A DNA stretch of 64,000 nucleotides from CAWUEX02 sp963921305 (GCA_963921305.4 CAWUEX030000002.1:186001-250000), one strand, 5' to 3'; numbered from the stretch's first letter, positions 17,766 through 27,304 are shown. Notes: generated by a model from the sequence alone, not told the origin. Numbers and translations: made by a program.

Positions 17766-19412
17766 TTACATGCCCATACCCATGCCCATGTCACCCATGC
17801 CGCCACCCGGAGGCGCCATCGGCGGATCTTTCTTTTCCGGAATGTCAGCAACCATGGCTTCGGTTGTGATTAGCAGGCTGGCGACAGACGCCGCATCCTG
17901 CAGAGCAATACGCACAACCTTGGTCGGGTCGATGATACCGGCCTTGACCATGTCGACATACTTGCCGGTTTGGGCGTCGTAACCCATGGTCGCACCCTTG
18001 GCTTCCTCGACCTTGCCAGCAACCACGGCACCGTCTTCGCCAGCGTTCTGGGCGATCTGCTTGATCGGCGCCCGCAGGGCACGGCCGACGATATCAACGC
18101 CGACCTGCTGGTCGTGGTTGTCGACGGAGACCTTGTCGATGGCCTTGGCCGAACGCAGCAGCGCCACGCCGCCGCCCGGAACAATGCCTTCTTCGACGGC
18201 AGCGCGGGTCGCGTGAAGGGCGTCGTCGACGCGGTCTTTCTTTTCCTTCACTTCGACTTCGGTGGCGCCACCGACGCGGATCACCGCAACACCGCCGGCC
18301 AACTTGGCGAGACGCTCTTCGAGCTTCTCACGGTCGTAGTCGGAGGTGGTTTCCTCGATCTGACGGCGGATCTGCTCGCACCGGCCGTTGATGTCGGCCT
18401 TCTTGCCCGCGCCATCGACGATGGTGGTTTCTTCTTTGGTGATGTCGATGTTCTTGGCCTGACCGAGCATGTCGAGGGTGACATTCTCGAGCTTGATGCC
18501 GACATCTTCCGAGATCACCTGACCCTTGGTCAGCACGGCGATGTCTTCCAGCATGGCCTTACGGCGGTCACCAAAACCAGGCGCTTTGACAGCGGCAACC
18601 TTAAGGCCGCCACGCAGACGGTTGACCACCAGAGTGGCCAGCGCTTCGCCTTCCACGTCTTCGGCGATGATCACCAGCGGACGGGACGTCTGAACCACAG
18701 CTTCCAGCACCGGCAGCAGCGGCTGCAAGGATGACAGCTTCTTTTCGTGGATCAGCACGTAGGGGTTTTCGTACTCGCACACCATCTTGTCGGCATTGGT
18801 GATGAAGTACGGTGACAGATAGCCGCGATCGAACTGCATGCCTTCAACGACGTCGAGTTCGGTTTCGAGGCCTTTGGCTTCTTCGACGGTGATCACCCCT
18901 TCCTTGCCAACCTTGTCCATGGCTTCGGAGATGATTTCACCGATGTCACGGGAGCCGTTGGAGGAAATGGTGCCGACCTGGGCGATCTCTTCGCTGGTCT
19001 TCACCTTCTTGGACTGCTTGGACAGATTTTCGACCACGAGCGCGACGGCCTTGTCGATGCCGCGCTTCACGTCCATCGGGTTCATGCCCGCGGCAACAGC
19101 CTTGGAGCCCTCACGCACGATGGACTGAGCCAGAACGGTCGCGGTGGTAGTGCCGTCGCCGGCGATATCCGCCGTCTTCGAGGCCACTTCCTTGACCATC
19201 TGAGCGCCCATGTTTTCGAACTTGTCGGCCAGCTCGATGTCCTTGGCCACGGTAACACCGTCCTTGGTGATGCGCGGTGCACCGAAAGCCTTGTCCATAA
19301 CAACGTTGCGGCCCTTGGGACCGAGAGTGACCTTGACCGCGTTGGCCAGGGTATCGACACCGCGCAACATGCGGTCGCGGGCATCAGCGGAAAATTTGAC
19401 GTCTTTCGCCAT
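17766..19412 (-). CDS. groL: Chaperonin GroEL (Hsp60)
   Basis: A 548-residue 60-kDa chaperonin, the usual length, forming the double heptameric ring that folds cytoplasmic proteins with ATP and GroES. 'LGPKGRNVVMDKAFG' opens the equatorial domain, 'GDGTTTATVLAQ' is the ATP-site signature, 'AAVEEGIVPGGGVALLR' is the late equatorial motif, and the C-terminus has the Gly-Gly-Met tail ('GMGDMGMGMGM'). It follows groES by 48 bases under the CIRCE-controlled promoter and ends at a strong hairpin terminator. Confidence 0.99.
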   Translation of the reverse strand: MAKDVKFSADARDRMLRGVDTLANAVKVTLGPKGRNVVMDKAFGAPRITKDGVTVAKDIELADKFENMGAQMVKEVASKTADIAGDGTTTATVLAQSIVREGSKAVAAGMNPMDVKRGIDKAVALVVENLSKQSKKVKTSEEIAQVGTISSNGSRDIGEIISEAMDKVGKEGVITVEEAKGLETELDVVEGMQFDRGYLSPYFITNADKMVCEYENPYVLIHEKKLSSLQPLLPVLEAVVQTSRPLVIIAEDVEGEALATLVVNRLRGGLKVAAVKAPGFGDRRKAMLEDIAVLTKGQVISEDVGIKLENVTLDMLGQAKNIDITKEETTIVDGAGKKADINGRCEQIRRQIEETTSDYDREKLEERLAKLAGGVAVIRVGGATEVEVKEKKDRVDDALHATRAAVEEGIVPGGGVALLRSAKAIDKVSVDNHDQQVGVDIVGRALRAPIKQIAQNAGEDGAVVAGKVEEAKGATMGYDAQTGKYVDMVKAGIIDPTKVVRIALQDAASVASLLITTEAMVADIPEKKDPPMAPPGGGMGDMGMGMGM

Positions 19413-19460
19413 GATATTGCGTTTCCCTTGTTAGTTTGGTTAACCGATCCGACGGGGGAC

Positions 19461-19748
19461 TTACTCGATGATCCCCATGATGTCGGACTCCTTCATGATC
19501 AGCAGCTCGTCGCCGTCGACTTTCACCTCGGTGCCGGACCATTTTCCGAACAGGATGCGATCGCCCTTCTTGACGTCGAGTTTGTGCACCTTGCCGTCGT
19601 CACCGCGCGTTCCAGCGCCGACTGCGATGACCTTACCTTCCATCGGCTTTTCCTGAGCGGTGTCAGGAATGATGATGCCGCCGGCAGACTTGGTGTCCGA
19701 ATCCAGGCGCTTGACCAGGACCCGGTCATGCAATGGCCGAAATTTCAT
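19461..19748 (-). CDS. groS: Co-chaperonin GroES (Hsp10)
   Basis: A 95-residue co-chaperonin that caps the GroEL ring. 'MKFRPLHDRVLVKRLD' and the mobile loop region 'SAGGIIIPDTAQEKPMEG' are classic, and the end 'ELLIMKESDIMGIIE' is intact. AAAGGAGGTT, a near-perfect ribosome site, precedes the ATG. It is the first gene of the groESL operon, expressed from the heat-shock promoter at 19817-19874. Confidence 0.99.
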   Translation of the reverse strand: MKFRPLHDRVLVKRLDSDTKSAGGIIIPDTAQEKPMEGKVIAVGAGTRGDDGKVHKLDVKKGDRILFGKWSGTEVKVDGDELLIMKESDIMGIIE

Positions 19749-19816
19749 TTAGAACCTCCTTTAGGCCTGTGTGATGCGTCCTAAAACACACTAAAAATCA
19801 ATAGGTTATAGAGGCG

Positions 19817-19874
19817 TTAGCACTCGTCCCCAGTGAGTGCCAAGGTAGATAAGGGCTCGAATGACACGCGTCAA
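19817..19874 (-). promoter_or_regulatory. groESL promoter with CIRCE operator (HrcA site)
   Basis: TTAGCACTC (19817-19825), nine bases, then GAGTGCCAA (19835-19843) is the CIRCE inverted repeat with one mismatch to the consensus. On the minus strand, TTGACG (19874-19869) and TATCTA (19851-19846) are separated by exactly 17 bases, a good housekeeping promoter whose start point would fall in or beside the CIRCE element. Repression by HrcA and release on heat shock follow from established knowledge of CIRCE; hrcA itself is not in the window. Confidence 0.93.
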
Positions 19875-20006
19875 CCCGAACCCCATGAAATTTCTCTGCT
19901 TTTTGTCCTAGCTTCTCCCAGGGCGTCGGTGCGACCAGGCCATGTGACTCCCCAGGCGAGATTGAATAGGCTCGGTCGAGATAGGTGGACATGAGGGAGG
20001 GACACC

Positions 20007-22364
20007 ATGCCCGACGACGGTTTTGGCATTGGCGCTTCGGTAAAACGGGTCGAGGATCGGAGGTTCTTGCAGGGCAAGGGCCAGTACGTCGACGATCTGG
20101 TTCTGAAGAATCAGGCCTACGCCTATATTTTGCGTTCGCCCCACGCCCACGCTGAAATCACTTCCATCGACACCGCGGCTACCGCGACGGCGGACGGCGT
20201 ATTGGCCGTCTTCACGGCGGCGGATTTCGCGGACTTGGGCGGCCTGCCCTGTGGCTGGCTAATCCACAACCGCGATGGCTCGCCGATGAACGAGCCAAAG
20301 CATCCGGTTCTGGCCGAGGGCAAAGTGCGTCACGTCGGCGACCCAGTAGCGCTGGTGGTCGCGGAAACGCCGCGACAAGCTCGCGAGGCAGCGGAAGCGG
20401 TAGAAGTCACATACAAAGAGCTTCCCGCCAACATAGGCATGAAGTCCGCCATCGCGGACGGTGCTGCGCTGGTACATGACGATGCCCCCGGCAACCTCTG
20501 TTATGACTGGGAGCTGGGTGCCGGAGATGCGGTTGATGCAGCTCTTGAGAGCGCGGCGCATGTTGCGACACTGGATCTGGTCAACAACAGGCTGATCGCC
20601 AACGCCATCGAGCCCCGCGCCGCAATCGGCGACTATGACAGCGCCCGCGATCACTACACGCTGTACACCACCAGTCAGAACCCGCATGCCATCCGGCTAT
20701 TGATGAGCGCCTTCGTACTTGCCGTACCGGAGCACAAAGTTCGGGTTGTCGCACCGGATGTCGGCGGCGGGTTTGGCAGCAAGATTTACCACTACGCCGA
20801 AGAAGCTTTGATGATCTGCGCGTCGAAGAAAATCGGACGCCCGGTGAAATGGACGGCAGACCGCTCGGAAGCGTTCTTGTCGGATGCGCAAGGCCGCGAT
20901 CATGTCACCCATGCACAGTTGGCTTTGGACAAGGACGGGAAATTCACAGCGCTTAAAGTTGAGACACTGGCCAACATGGGCGGCTACCTCTCAACCTTCG
21001 CGACGGTAATTCCCACCTTCCTGCATGGCACATTGCTGGCCGGCCAGTACACGACGCCGGCGATCCACATCAACGTGAAGGCCGTGTTCACCAACACCGT
21101 ACCAGTAGATGCCTATCGCGGCGCCGGGCGGCCGGAAGCGACATACTTGATCGAGCGCTTGGTTGATGTCGCCGCGCGGGAGACCGGCCGCGACCCGGCA
21201 GAACTGCGCCGGCTCAATTTCATCAAGGCGGATCAGTTCCCCTACGACACGCCCGTTGCGTTGACCTATGACACCGGCGATTACGAGGCGACACTGGACG
21301 GCGCCTTGAAGGCTGCTGACGTCGCTGGGTTTGCCGAACGGAAGGAAGAGGCGAAAACGCGGGGTAAGCTCCGCGGGCTGGGCATCGCGGGCTACATCGA
21401 AGCCTGCGGGATTGCGCCGTCGGCTGTGGTGGGTTCCCTGGGCGCGCGGGCCGGGCTCTATGAGTCCGCTGTAGTGCGGGTGAACCCGACAGGGTCGGTC
21501 ACCGTGCTGACCGGATCGCACAGCCATGGGCAAGGCCACGAAACCACCTTTGCCCAACTCGTCGCCGATAAACTGGGCGTGCCGTTCGATCAGGTTGACG
21601 TTGTTCACGGGGATACAGCGCAGGTGCCCTTCGGTATGGGCACCTATGGGTCGCGCTCGCTGGCCGTGGGCGGCTCAGCATTGGTCAAGGCGATGGACAA
21701 AGTGGTCGACAAGGGCCGCAAGATTGCCGCGCACCTGATGGAAGCGTCCGCCGATGACATCGAGTTCAAGGACGGCGCCTACACGATTTCCGGCACGGAC
21801 AAACAGATCACCTTCGGCGAAGTCGCGTTCGCGGCCTACGTGCCGCACAACTTCCCCTTCGACGAACTGGAACCGGGCCTGGAAGAAAACGCCTTCTACG
21901 ACCCCGCCAACTTTACCTATCCGGCGGGCACATATGTGTGCGAAGTGGAGATCGACCCAGATACAGGCGTTGTCGATGTGTGCAGCTTCCACGCCTCCGA
22001 TGATTTTGGCCGGGTGATCAACCCGATGATCGTCGCGGGCCAGGTCCACGGAGGACTGGCGCAAGGGATCGGACAAGCCCTGCTGGAGCACGGCGTCTAC
22101 GATGACTCCGGCCAGTTGGTATCGGGCAGCTATATGGATTATGCCATGCCCCGCGCGGACCACTTCCCCGCCTTCACGGTGGATACGTCAGTGACGGAAT
22201 GCACGCACAATCCGCTCGGCGTAAAAGGGTGTGGCGAAGCCGGGGCGATCGGCTCACCGCCGGCGGTGATCAATGCCATCGTCGATGCCTTGTCGGACTA
22301 TGGCGTGCGCCACGTCGATATGCCGGCGACGCCCGAGAAAATCTGGCGGCTGGTTAATACCTGA
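20007..22364 (+). CDS. Molybdopterin-binding subunit, xanthine dehydrogenase/CoxL form II family
   Basis: A 785-residue molybdenum hydroxylase large subunit. 'GGGFGSK' and 'VLTGSHSHGQGHETTFAQ' bind the cofactor, and the active-site loop is A369-Y-R-G-A-G-R375. That is the form II signature, not the AYXCSFR of true CO dehydrogenase. The catalytic glutamate is E744 in 'GCGEAGAIG'. It would hydroxylate an aldehyde, purine or N-heterocycle. The partner FAD (medium) and 2Fe-2S (small) subunits normally sit alongside, but neither is adjacent here. The gene stands alone, with a strong GAGGGAGGGA ribosome site and GroES divergent upstream. Confidence 0.93.
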   Translation: MPDDGFGIGASVKRVEDRRFLQGKGQYVDDLVLKNQAYAYILRSPHAHAEITSIDTAATATADGVLAVFTAADFADLGGLPCGWLIHNRDGSPMNEPKHPVLAEGKVRHVGDPVALVVAETPRQAREAAEAVEVTYKELPANIGMKSAIADGAALVHDDAPGNLCYDWELGAGDAVDAALESAAHVATLDLVNNRLIANAIEPRAAIGDYDSARDHYTLYTTSQNPHAIRLLMSAFVLAVPEHKVRVVAPDVGGGFGSKIYHYAEEALMICASKKIGRPVKWTADRSEAFLSDAQGRDHVTHAQLALDKDGKFTALKVETLANMGGYLSTFATVIPTFLHGTLLAGQYTTPAIHINVKAVFTNTVPVDAYRGAGRPEATYLIERLVDVAARETGRDPAELRRLNFIKADQFPYDTPVALTYDTGDYEATLDGALKAADVAGFAERKEEAKTRGKLRGLGIAGYIEACGIAPSAVVGSLGARAGLYESAVVRVNPTGSVTVLTGSHSHGQGHETTFAQLVADKLGVPFDQVDVVHGDTAQVPFGMGTYGSRSLAVGGSALVKAMDKVVDKGRKIAAHLMEASADDIEFKDGAYTISGTDKQITFGEVAFAAYVPHNFPFDELEPGLEENAFYDPANFTYPAGTYVCEVEIDPDTGVVDVCSFHASDDFGRVINPMIVAGQVHGGLAQGIGQALLEHGVYDDSGQLVSGSYMDYAMPRADHFPAFTVDTSVTECTHNPLGVKGCGEAGAIGSPPAVINAIVDALSDYGVRHVDMPATPEKIWRLVNT

Positions 22365-22380
22365 CGAGACTTAAGCTTGG

Positions 22381-22701
22381 TTAGATGTCGCGGTCGGGCC
22401 CCAGCAGACCCTGGGACGCCCGGTGCTCCTTGTAGATGAAGTAGAGATTGCGTGAATAAATTACGATGCCACCGAGCTGCGCGATGATGAACACGGGCTC
22501 TTCGATGTAGATCGCGTAAATGAACGTCAAAACCCCGCCGGTCAGACTGAGGTACCAGAAGGCGAGCGGAATAATGCTCTTGCCAAGGCGCTCACTGACA
22601 ATCCATTGCACGAAGAAACGCGATCCAAAGATCGCCTGGCCCAGTAAACCCACAGCCTTGAAAACGTTCATTGTTGCGAACCAGGTAACAAACCAACTCA
22701 T
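22381..22701 (-). CDS. Lipid-A-disaccharide synthase N-terminal-domain (LAB_N) membrane protein
   Basis: A 106-residue integral membrane protein with about three helices. 'GLLGQAIFGSRFFVQWIVSE' and 'IPLAFWYLSLTGGVLTFIYAIY' are characteristic of the LAB_N domain, found fused to some LpxB proteins or alone. Stand-alone members are usually encoded with a GT2 dolichyl-phosphate-mannose-synthase-like enzyme and are thought to act in membrane lipid-linked sugar transfer. Here the start overlaps the stop of exactly such a GT2 gene (ATGA). No ArnT-like transferase is seen next to them. Confidence 0.88.
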   Translation of the reverse strand: MSWFVTWFATMNVFKAVGLLGQAIFGSRFFVQWIVSERLGKSIIPLAFWYLSLTGGVLTFIYAIYIEEPVFIIAQLGGIVIYSRNLYFIYKEHRASQGLLGPDRDI

Positions 22702-23471
22702 GAGTCGTCCTTTTCGGGTTTTAGGTCTGGCCGTGAATACCTGGCTTTGAGCCAGAGCACGCCCAGAAGATCAATGACGCCAAGTACCAAACGGCGCCAG
22801 AAGCCATACTTAGACACGCCGTGACGTCTGGGCCGGTGTGAGATTTCAACTGATATCACCCGTCCACCGTTGCGGATAAACAGCGCAGGCAAGAAACGGT
22901 GCAAAGCATTGAAGCGCGGCAAGCGCGCGAACACCTGCCGTCGAAAGAGTTTTAGTCCGCACCCGCTATCCGGTGTGAAATCACCCAGCACCCAGCCCCG
23001 AATGTCGTTGGCCAACCAGGACTGATAGCGCTTGACCAGACTGTCATGGCGGAGCCGGCGGTGACCGATGAAGAGAAAAGCGGATGCAAGATCAGGTTCG
23101 TCAGCAAGCGCGGCATCGCGTGCCTCAATCAGCGCGGAGATGTCTTTGGGATCATTCTGGCCATCACCATCCAACGTTATGATCCATTCTCCTGATGCAT
23201 GATCTATACCTGTAAGCAGCGCCTGGCTTTGTCCGGCCGGAAACGCGTGCGTGTACACTTCCACAGAGTGCTGCCGGGCGGCCTGACTCAGCTCCTGCGG
23301 CGTGTCATCGTCCGACCCATCATCGACATAAATAACCTCGAAAGCGGGCGTATCGGCGAGCCCACGCAGGACGGCGAAGATCTCGTCGGTCAGCGGGCCG
23401 ACATTGCCCGCCTCGTTGAGGACGGGCACCACAACCGAGTACACGATCTTGCTGGAAGAGGGGTCAGACAC
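22698..23471 (-). CDS. Family 2 glycosyltransferase, DPM1/ArnC-like
   Basis: A GT2 enzyme of about 257 residues. 'YSVVVPVLNEAGNV' is the GT-A opening, 'IYVDDGSDDDT' the first DXD-like region, and 'WIITLDGDGQNDPKD' the metal-binding DGD motif. 'CGLKLFRR' follows as in polyprenyl-phosphate mannosyl/undecaprenyl-phosphate sugar synthases. It probably transfers a sugar from a nucleotide donor to a polyprenyl phosphate at the cytoplasmic membrane. I favour the GTG at 23471, because the residues encoded from an ATG at 23567 lack family character. It is coupled to the LAB_N protein downstream. Confidence 0.86.
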   Translation of the reverse strand: MSDPSSSKIVYSVVVPVLNEAGNVGPLTDEIFAVLRGLADTPAFEVIYVDDGSDDDTPQELSQAARQHSVEVYTHAFPAGQSQALLTGIDHASGEWIITLDGDGQNDPKDISALIEARDAALADEPDLASAFLFIGHRRLRHDSLVKRYQSWLANDIRGWVLGDFTPDSGCGLKLFRRQVFARLPRFNALHRFLPALFIRNGGRVISVEISHRPRRHGVSKYGFWRRLVLGVIDLLGVLWLKARYSRPDLKPEKDDS

Positions 23472-23632
23472 GATGTGACTCTTTATCCGCCGCGAGAACC
23501 ACAAGAAACCGCAGTGATACACGGGGTTTGCAGGGAGCGTAACCCTCGATTGCGCCGAATCGGGCAAGGTTGCCCTTGTTGCCTCAGGCGCAATCGCCTA
23601 AATCACTCGCACGGAATAAGAACACGCCGGAC

Positions 23633-24733
23633 ATGGATATGACCGCCACCTCCTTGAATGCAGACGATGCACGGCTAATCCGTCTGTGGCTCCTGGTGTG
23701 CGCAGCGATGGTGTTCATCATGGTGGTGCTCGGCGGGGCCACGCGGTTGACGGAATCCGGGTTGTCCATGGTCGAATGGAAGCCACTGACCCTGCTGCCG
23801 CCTATGAACGAAACCGAATGGGCGGCAGAGTTTGAAGCCTATCAGCAGTATCCCGAGTACCAAAAGGTCAACTCGTGGATGACGGTCGAGGATTTCAAAG
23901 AGATCTACTGGCTGGAATATACGCACCGTCTTTGGGGACGGCTGATCGGCGTGGCGTTCACCTTGCCGTTTATCTGGCTGCTCTACACTGGCCGGGCCCG
24001 CGGAGGACTGGCATGGACCTTAGGCGGCTTGCTGGTGCTTGGCGGATCGCAAGGCGTGCTCGGCTGGTACATGGTGGCCAGTGGACTGGTCGACCGGCCG
24101 GACGTAAGCCAGTACCGGCTCGCGGCACATCTGGTGCTCGCCTTTATTGTCTACAGCGCCCTGATCTGGGTGGCACTGGGCTTGCGGGGGCCGCCCATAC
24201 CGGCTGGGCCTGGACAGACCCGTGCGGCAAGGTACGCGTTGGCCGCGTCTCTGAGCGTGTTGCTCGTTGTCGTGTCGGGCGCCTTTGTCGCCGGCACCAA
24301 TGCGGGTTTCATCTACAACACGTTTCCCTTGATGGATGGCCAGGTCATCCCGGATGGTCTTTACGACCTGACACCGTGGTACTTGAACTGGTTCGAGAAC
24401 ATCATGACCATCCAGTTCAATCATCGGGTGCTGGCGATATTACTTGTCGCCTTCATCGGTCTGATGTGGTGGACGGTGATCAAATCAGTCGATGATGAAA
24501 CAACGCGCAAACTGGCAAACGCATCATTGGCCATGGCCGGAATTCAAGCCGGACTTGGCATTTCGACATTGCTGCTGGTCGTGCCCCTGTGGCTCGCGTT
24601 ACTGCACCAAGCCGGGGCCTTGATCCTGTTTACGTTAACTGTGACGATGGCGCGGCGGCTGTATCCGGCGAAAACCGTAACCGCCCACTCCAAAACAAAC
24701 GCCGGTCTTTCAACCCCTATCGACGCGACCTAA
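23633..24733 (+). CDS. ctaA: Heme A synthase (COX15/CtaA)
   Basis: A 366-residue, eight-helix membrane protein that oxidises heme O to heme A for the aa3-type cytochrome c oxidase. 'GGATRLTESGLSMVEWKP' and 'YWLEYTHRLWGR' near the N-terminus, 'FNHRVLAI' and 'LLHQAGALI' later, carry the conserved heme-ligand histidines. The length and extended loop ('MNETEWAAEFEAYQQYPEY') match the alphaproteobacterial/mitochondrial COX15 type. I chose the ATG at 23633 (MDMTATS); a longer frame begins at 23570. No other cox genes are adjacent. Confidence 0.95.
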   Translation: MDMTATSLNADDARLIRLWLLVCAAMVFIMVVLGGATRLTESGLSMVEWKPLTLLPPMNETEWAAEFEAYQQYPEYQKVNSWMTVEDFKEIYWLEYTHRLWGRLIGVAFTLPFIWLLYTGRARGGLAWTLGGLLVLGGSQGVLGWYMVASGLVDRPDVSQYRLAAHLVLAFIVYSALIWVALGLRGPPIPAGPGQTRAARYALAASLSVLLVVVSGAFVAGTNAGFIYNTFPLMDGQVIPDGLYDLTPWYLNWFENIMTIQFNHRVLAILLVAFIGLMWWTVIKSVDDETTRKLANASLAMAGIQAGLGISTLLLVVPLWLALLHQAGALILFTLTVTMARRLYPAKTVTAHSKTNAGLSTPIDAT

Positions 24734-24747
24734 CGAAAGCACAGTTC

Positions 24748-26181
24748 ATGAGTGATCTCTCCGTTACAGATGATTTGTTCTTTTCCCGCACCGGTATGGA
24801 CAAACACGCGGTCGAGACAAAGGTCACCGAGACTCTTGGGGGATGTGATGATGGCGAACTCTTTTTCGAATACAGCCAGGCGGAAAGCCTGAGTTACGAC
24901 GATGGCCGCATTCGCTCAGCTGCATTTGACACGACACAGGGCTTTGGATTGCGCGCCCTTGTCGGCGAGGCGACCGGCTTCGCCCATTCCTCCACGCTAT
25001 CGGAAGAGGCGATCGCGCGGGCGGCAGAGACTGTTAACGCGGTGAAGGCCGGACACGGCGGCACCCTCGCCGATCCGCCACAGGGAACCAATCGGGCGCT
25101 GTACACGGATGAAAATCCGCTACCGCTTATTCCCTACGAAACCAAGGTGAAGACGCTTGAAGCGGTTGATGCCTATGCCCGCAGTCTCGATAGCAAGATA
25201 AAACAAGTATCGGCATCGCTGACAGCGTCCTGGCAGGCGGTGCAGATCATGCGCGCTGATGGGATATCTGTCGGCGACATCAGGCCTCTCGTACGCTTCA
25301 ATATTTCCATCGTCGCCGGCGAAGGCGACCGCATGGAGATGGGGTCTTACGGCACCGGCGGCCGTGTGACCTATGACCGATTCCTGGATGAAGCGACATG
25401 GAAGGGCGCAGTGGACGAAGCCTACCGTCAAGCCATGGTCAACTTGGAAAGTGTAGACGCCCCGGGTGGCGAAATGCCGGTGGTGTTAGGTCCGGGCTGG
25501 CCGGGCGTGTTGCTGCACGAAGCGGTCGGCCACGGCCTGGAGGGTGACTTCAACCGTAAGCAAACGTCGGCGTTTTATGATCTGATCGGCAAGCAAGTGG
25601 CCGCTAAAGGCGTGACGGTGATCGACGACGGCACCATCCGTGACCGGCGAGGCTCCTTGAGCATCGATGACGAAGGCACGCCGACCTCGCAGACCACATT
25701 GATTGAAGACGGCATTCTTGTCGGCTTTCTGCAAGACCGATTGAACGCCAGACTGATGGGGGTCAAACCAACGGGTAATGGCCGGCGCCAGTCGCACGCG
25801 CACCATCCTATGCCGCGCATGACCAACACCTATATGGCCAATGGCAATCACGATCCGGAAGAGATCATCAAATCGGTCGACAAAGGCTTGTATGCGGTGA
25901 ATTTCGGCGGCGGCCAGGTGGATATCACCTCGGGCAAGTTCGTGTTTTCGGCCACCGAGGCCTACATGATCGAGAACGGCAAGGTCGGCGCGCCGGTCAA
26001 AGGTGCGACGCTCATCGGTAATGGACCGGACTGCCTGACCAAGGTGTCGATGATCGGCAATGACATGATGCTCGATCCCGGCATCGGCACCTGCGGCAAG
26101 GAAGGCCAAGGCGTGCCCGTGGGTGTCGGACAGCCGACTCTTAAGCTCGATGTGCTGACCGTCGGTGGGACGGCCGTTTAA
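24748..26181 (+). CDS. tldD: Metalloprotease TldD
   Basis: A 477-residue TldD, partner of PmbA/TldE in a zinc protease that degrades unfolded peptides and matures some peptide natural products. The metal site is 'HEAVGHGLEGD' (HExxxH), followed by 'TLIEDGILVGFLQDR' and the C-terminal 'LGGTCGKEGQG'-like glycine motif 'GIGTCGKEGQGVPVGVG'. The true start is the ATG at 24748 ('MSDLSVTDDLFF'), 15 bases after ctaA; the in-frame upstream ATG at 24589 lies within ctaA. TldD genes next to cox-assembly genes are common in alphaproteobacteria. No pmbA partner is in the window. Confidence 0.95.
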   Translation: MSDLSVTDDLFFSRTGMDKHAVETKVTETLGGCDDGELFFEYSQAESLSYDDGRIRSAAFDTTQGFGLRALVGEATGFAHSSTLSEEAIARAAETVNAVKAGHGGTLADPPQGTNRALYTDENPLPLIPYETKVKTLEAVDAYARSLDSKIKQVSASLTASWQAVQIMRADGISVGDIRPLVRFNISIVAGEGDRMEMGSYGTGGRVTYDRFLDEATWKGAVDEAYRQAMVNLESVDAPGGEMPVVLGPGWPGVLLHEAVGHGLEGDFNRKQTSAFYDLIGKQVAAKGVTVIDDGTIRDRRGSLSIDDEGTPTSQTTLIEDGILVGFLQDRLNARLMGVKPTGNGRRQSHAHHPMPRMTNTYMANGNHDPEEIIKSVDKGLYAVNFGGGQVDITSGKFVFSATEAYMIENGKVGAPVKGATLIGNGPDCLTKVSMIGNDMMLDPGIGTCGKEGQGVPVGVGQPTLKLDVLTVGGTAV

Positions 26182-27221
26182 GGTCCCTCGCCCATCATCG
26201 CGGCTTGAAATCTCGGATCATTCGGATCTGCGAGCTTGCAGCGGGCGGAGGTCCACTCCGTCGTGAAACCGACACGGCCGCTATCGGGTTCGGCCCAAGC
26301 GAATCCGAGAACATCGCTTTCTTCATACTCTCCCCTCTCACCGTCGTGGAGAGTCAGGCGCATGAGATCGACAAAGTTGCGCCCGGAATTGGACGGCCAC
26401 ATGGAGGTAAGAAACTCGATGTGTAGTTCGCGGGGCTCAGCCTCTTCGGACATGAACGAAAACGTGTCGCCACGGTTATGCATGAAGAAGGGGTTGATCA
26501 CCTGAGTCCGACCGTCTTCAAACCGCAGGGATGTAAAGCATTCGTAGCGCTGAGCTTTGTACATGCGCAGGTGCGTGCGATCCTCGCGTCCGACAAAAAG
26601 CGATCCGTCTTCCAGATACCCGTTGTCGTAGATCCAAAGTTCTTCGGGGTTAAGAATCCACTCCGCATCCCAGGTCATCTGCTGCCCGGTGTTTTTCGAC
26701 ACCATCGTGCATTCGCCGTGCTCACCCAAAAGACCACGCAGTTGGTTGCCATGACGCCGCCAATTGAAGGTGCAGTTACCACCGAAGTTGGGATCGGGCT
26801 GGATATCCGCCCATATCTCCGGCCGCAGGTGGGCATCGATAAAGTTTTCAGGATCGGCGATGCGGCGCCCGGATATGGACACCGTGTTTAGGTCTTCGTC
26901 CGTGGAAATAAGAAACACCTGCTGCTGACCGGGAAAGATCGACTCATCATCGGCGCCCAGGCGAATTTGCGTGTAGATGACATGCTCCGCGAGATGGGGC
27001 GCATCAATGACCGCGAAAACCCGGAAGTATTCTTCATGCAAGCCGTCCGGCGGCGCACCAAGGTTCTTTTCGAGAAACACTTGCGGCACGGACGAATATT
27101 CCCCCGGCAACCAGGCCAGCAGGTCTTGCAGAACCTTCTGCAGCTCTGGTTTGGAGTTTGTCGCTTGCGCCGGTGAAACGGCGATCGCGCCCGCCAAAAT
27201 CAGTGTGATGAATGAACGCAT
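26178..27221 (-). CDS. Exported CpcT/CpeT-like (chromophore-lyase fold) protein
   Basis: A 347-residue protein with a signal peptide ending near 'SPAQA' (residue 20). The pattern 'LLAWLPGEYSSVPQ', 'HVIYTQIRLG' and the late 'CTMVSKNTGQQMTWDAEWILNPEELWI' resembles the CpcT/CpeT chromophore lyase-like beta-barrel family. In cyanobacteria members attach bilins to phycobiliproteins, but nothing here suggests phycobilisomes and the protein is exported, so a different ligand or lipid role is likely. Family assignment is from motif memory only. Its stop overlaps the tldD stop by four bases on the opposite strand. Confidence 0.62.
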   Translation of the reverse strand: MRSFITLILAGAIAVSPAQATNSKPELQKVLQDLLAWLPGEYSSVPQVFLEKNLGAPPDGLHEEYFRVFAVIDAPHLAEHVIYTQIRLGADDESIFPGQQQVFLISTDEDLNTVSISGRRIADPENFIDAHLRPEIWADIQPDPNFGGNCTFNWRRHGNQLRGLLGEHGECTMVSKNTGQQMTWDAEWILNPEELWIYDNGYLEDGSLFVGREDRTHLRMYKAQRYECFTSLRFEDGRTQVINPFFMHNRGDTFSFMSEEAEPRELHIEFLTSMWPSNSGRNFVDLMRLTLHDGERGEYEESDVLGFAWAEPDSGRVGFTTEWTSARCKLADPNDPRFQAAMMGEGP

Positions 27222-27304
27222 GGTCCCGTCCTCTCCCCTTCTCGTCCCGGAGAGAACCCTAGCGAATGTTGGGAAGGCGTGAAAAGCCCCTGAGAGCGAT
27301 CAGG

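Noticed and set aside
17970..18734. 254-codon frame opposite groEL
   Set aside because: Pure shadow of the highly conserved groEL sequence.
20007..22364. Carbon monoxide dehydrogenase (coxL)
   Set aside because: The active-site loop is AYRGAGR, the form II type, not the AYXCSFR of true CO dehydrogenase, and no coxM or coxS is adjacent.
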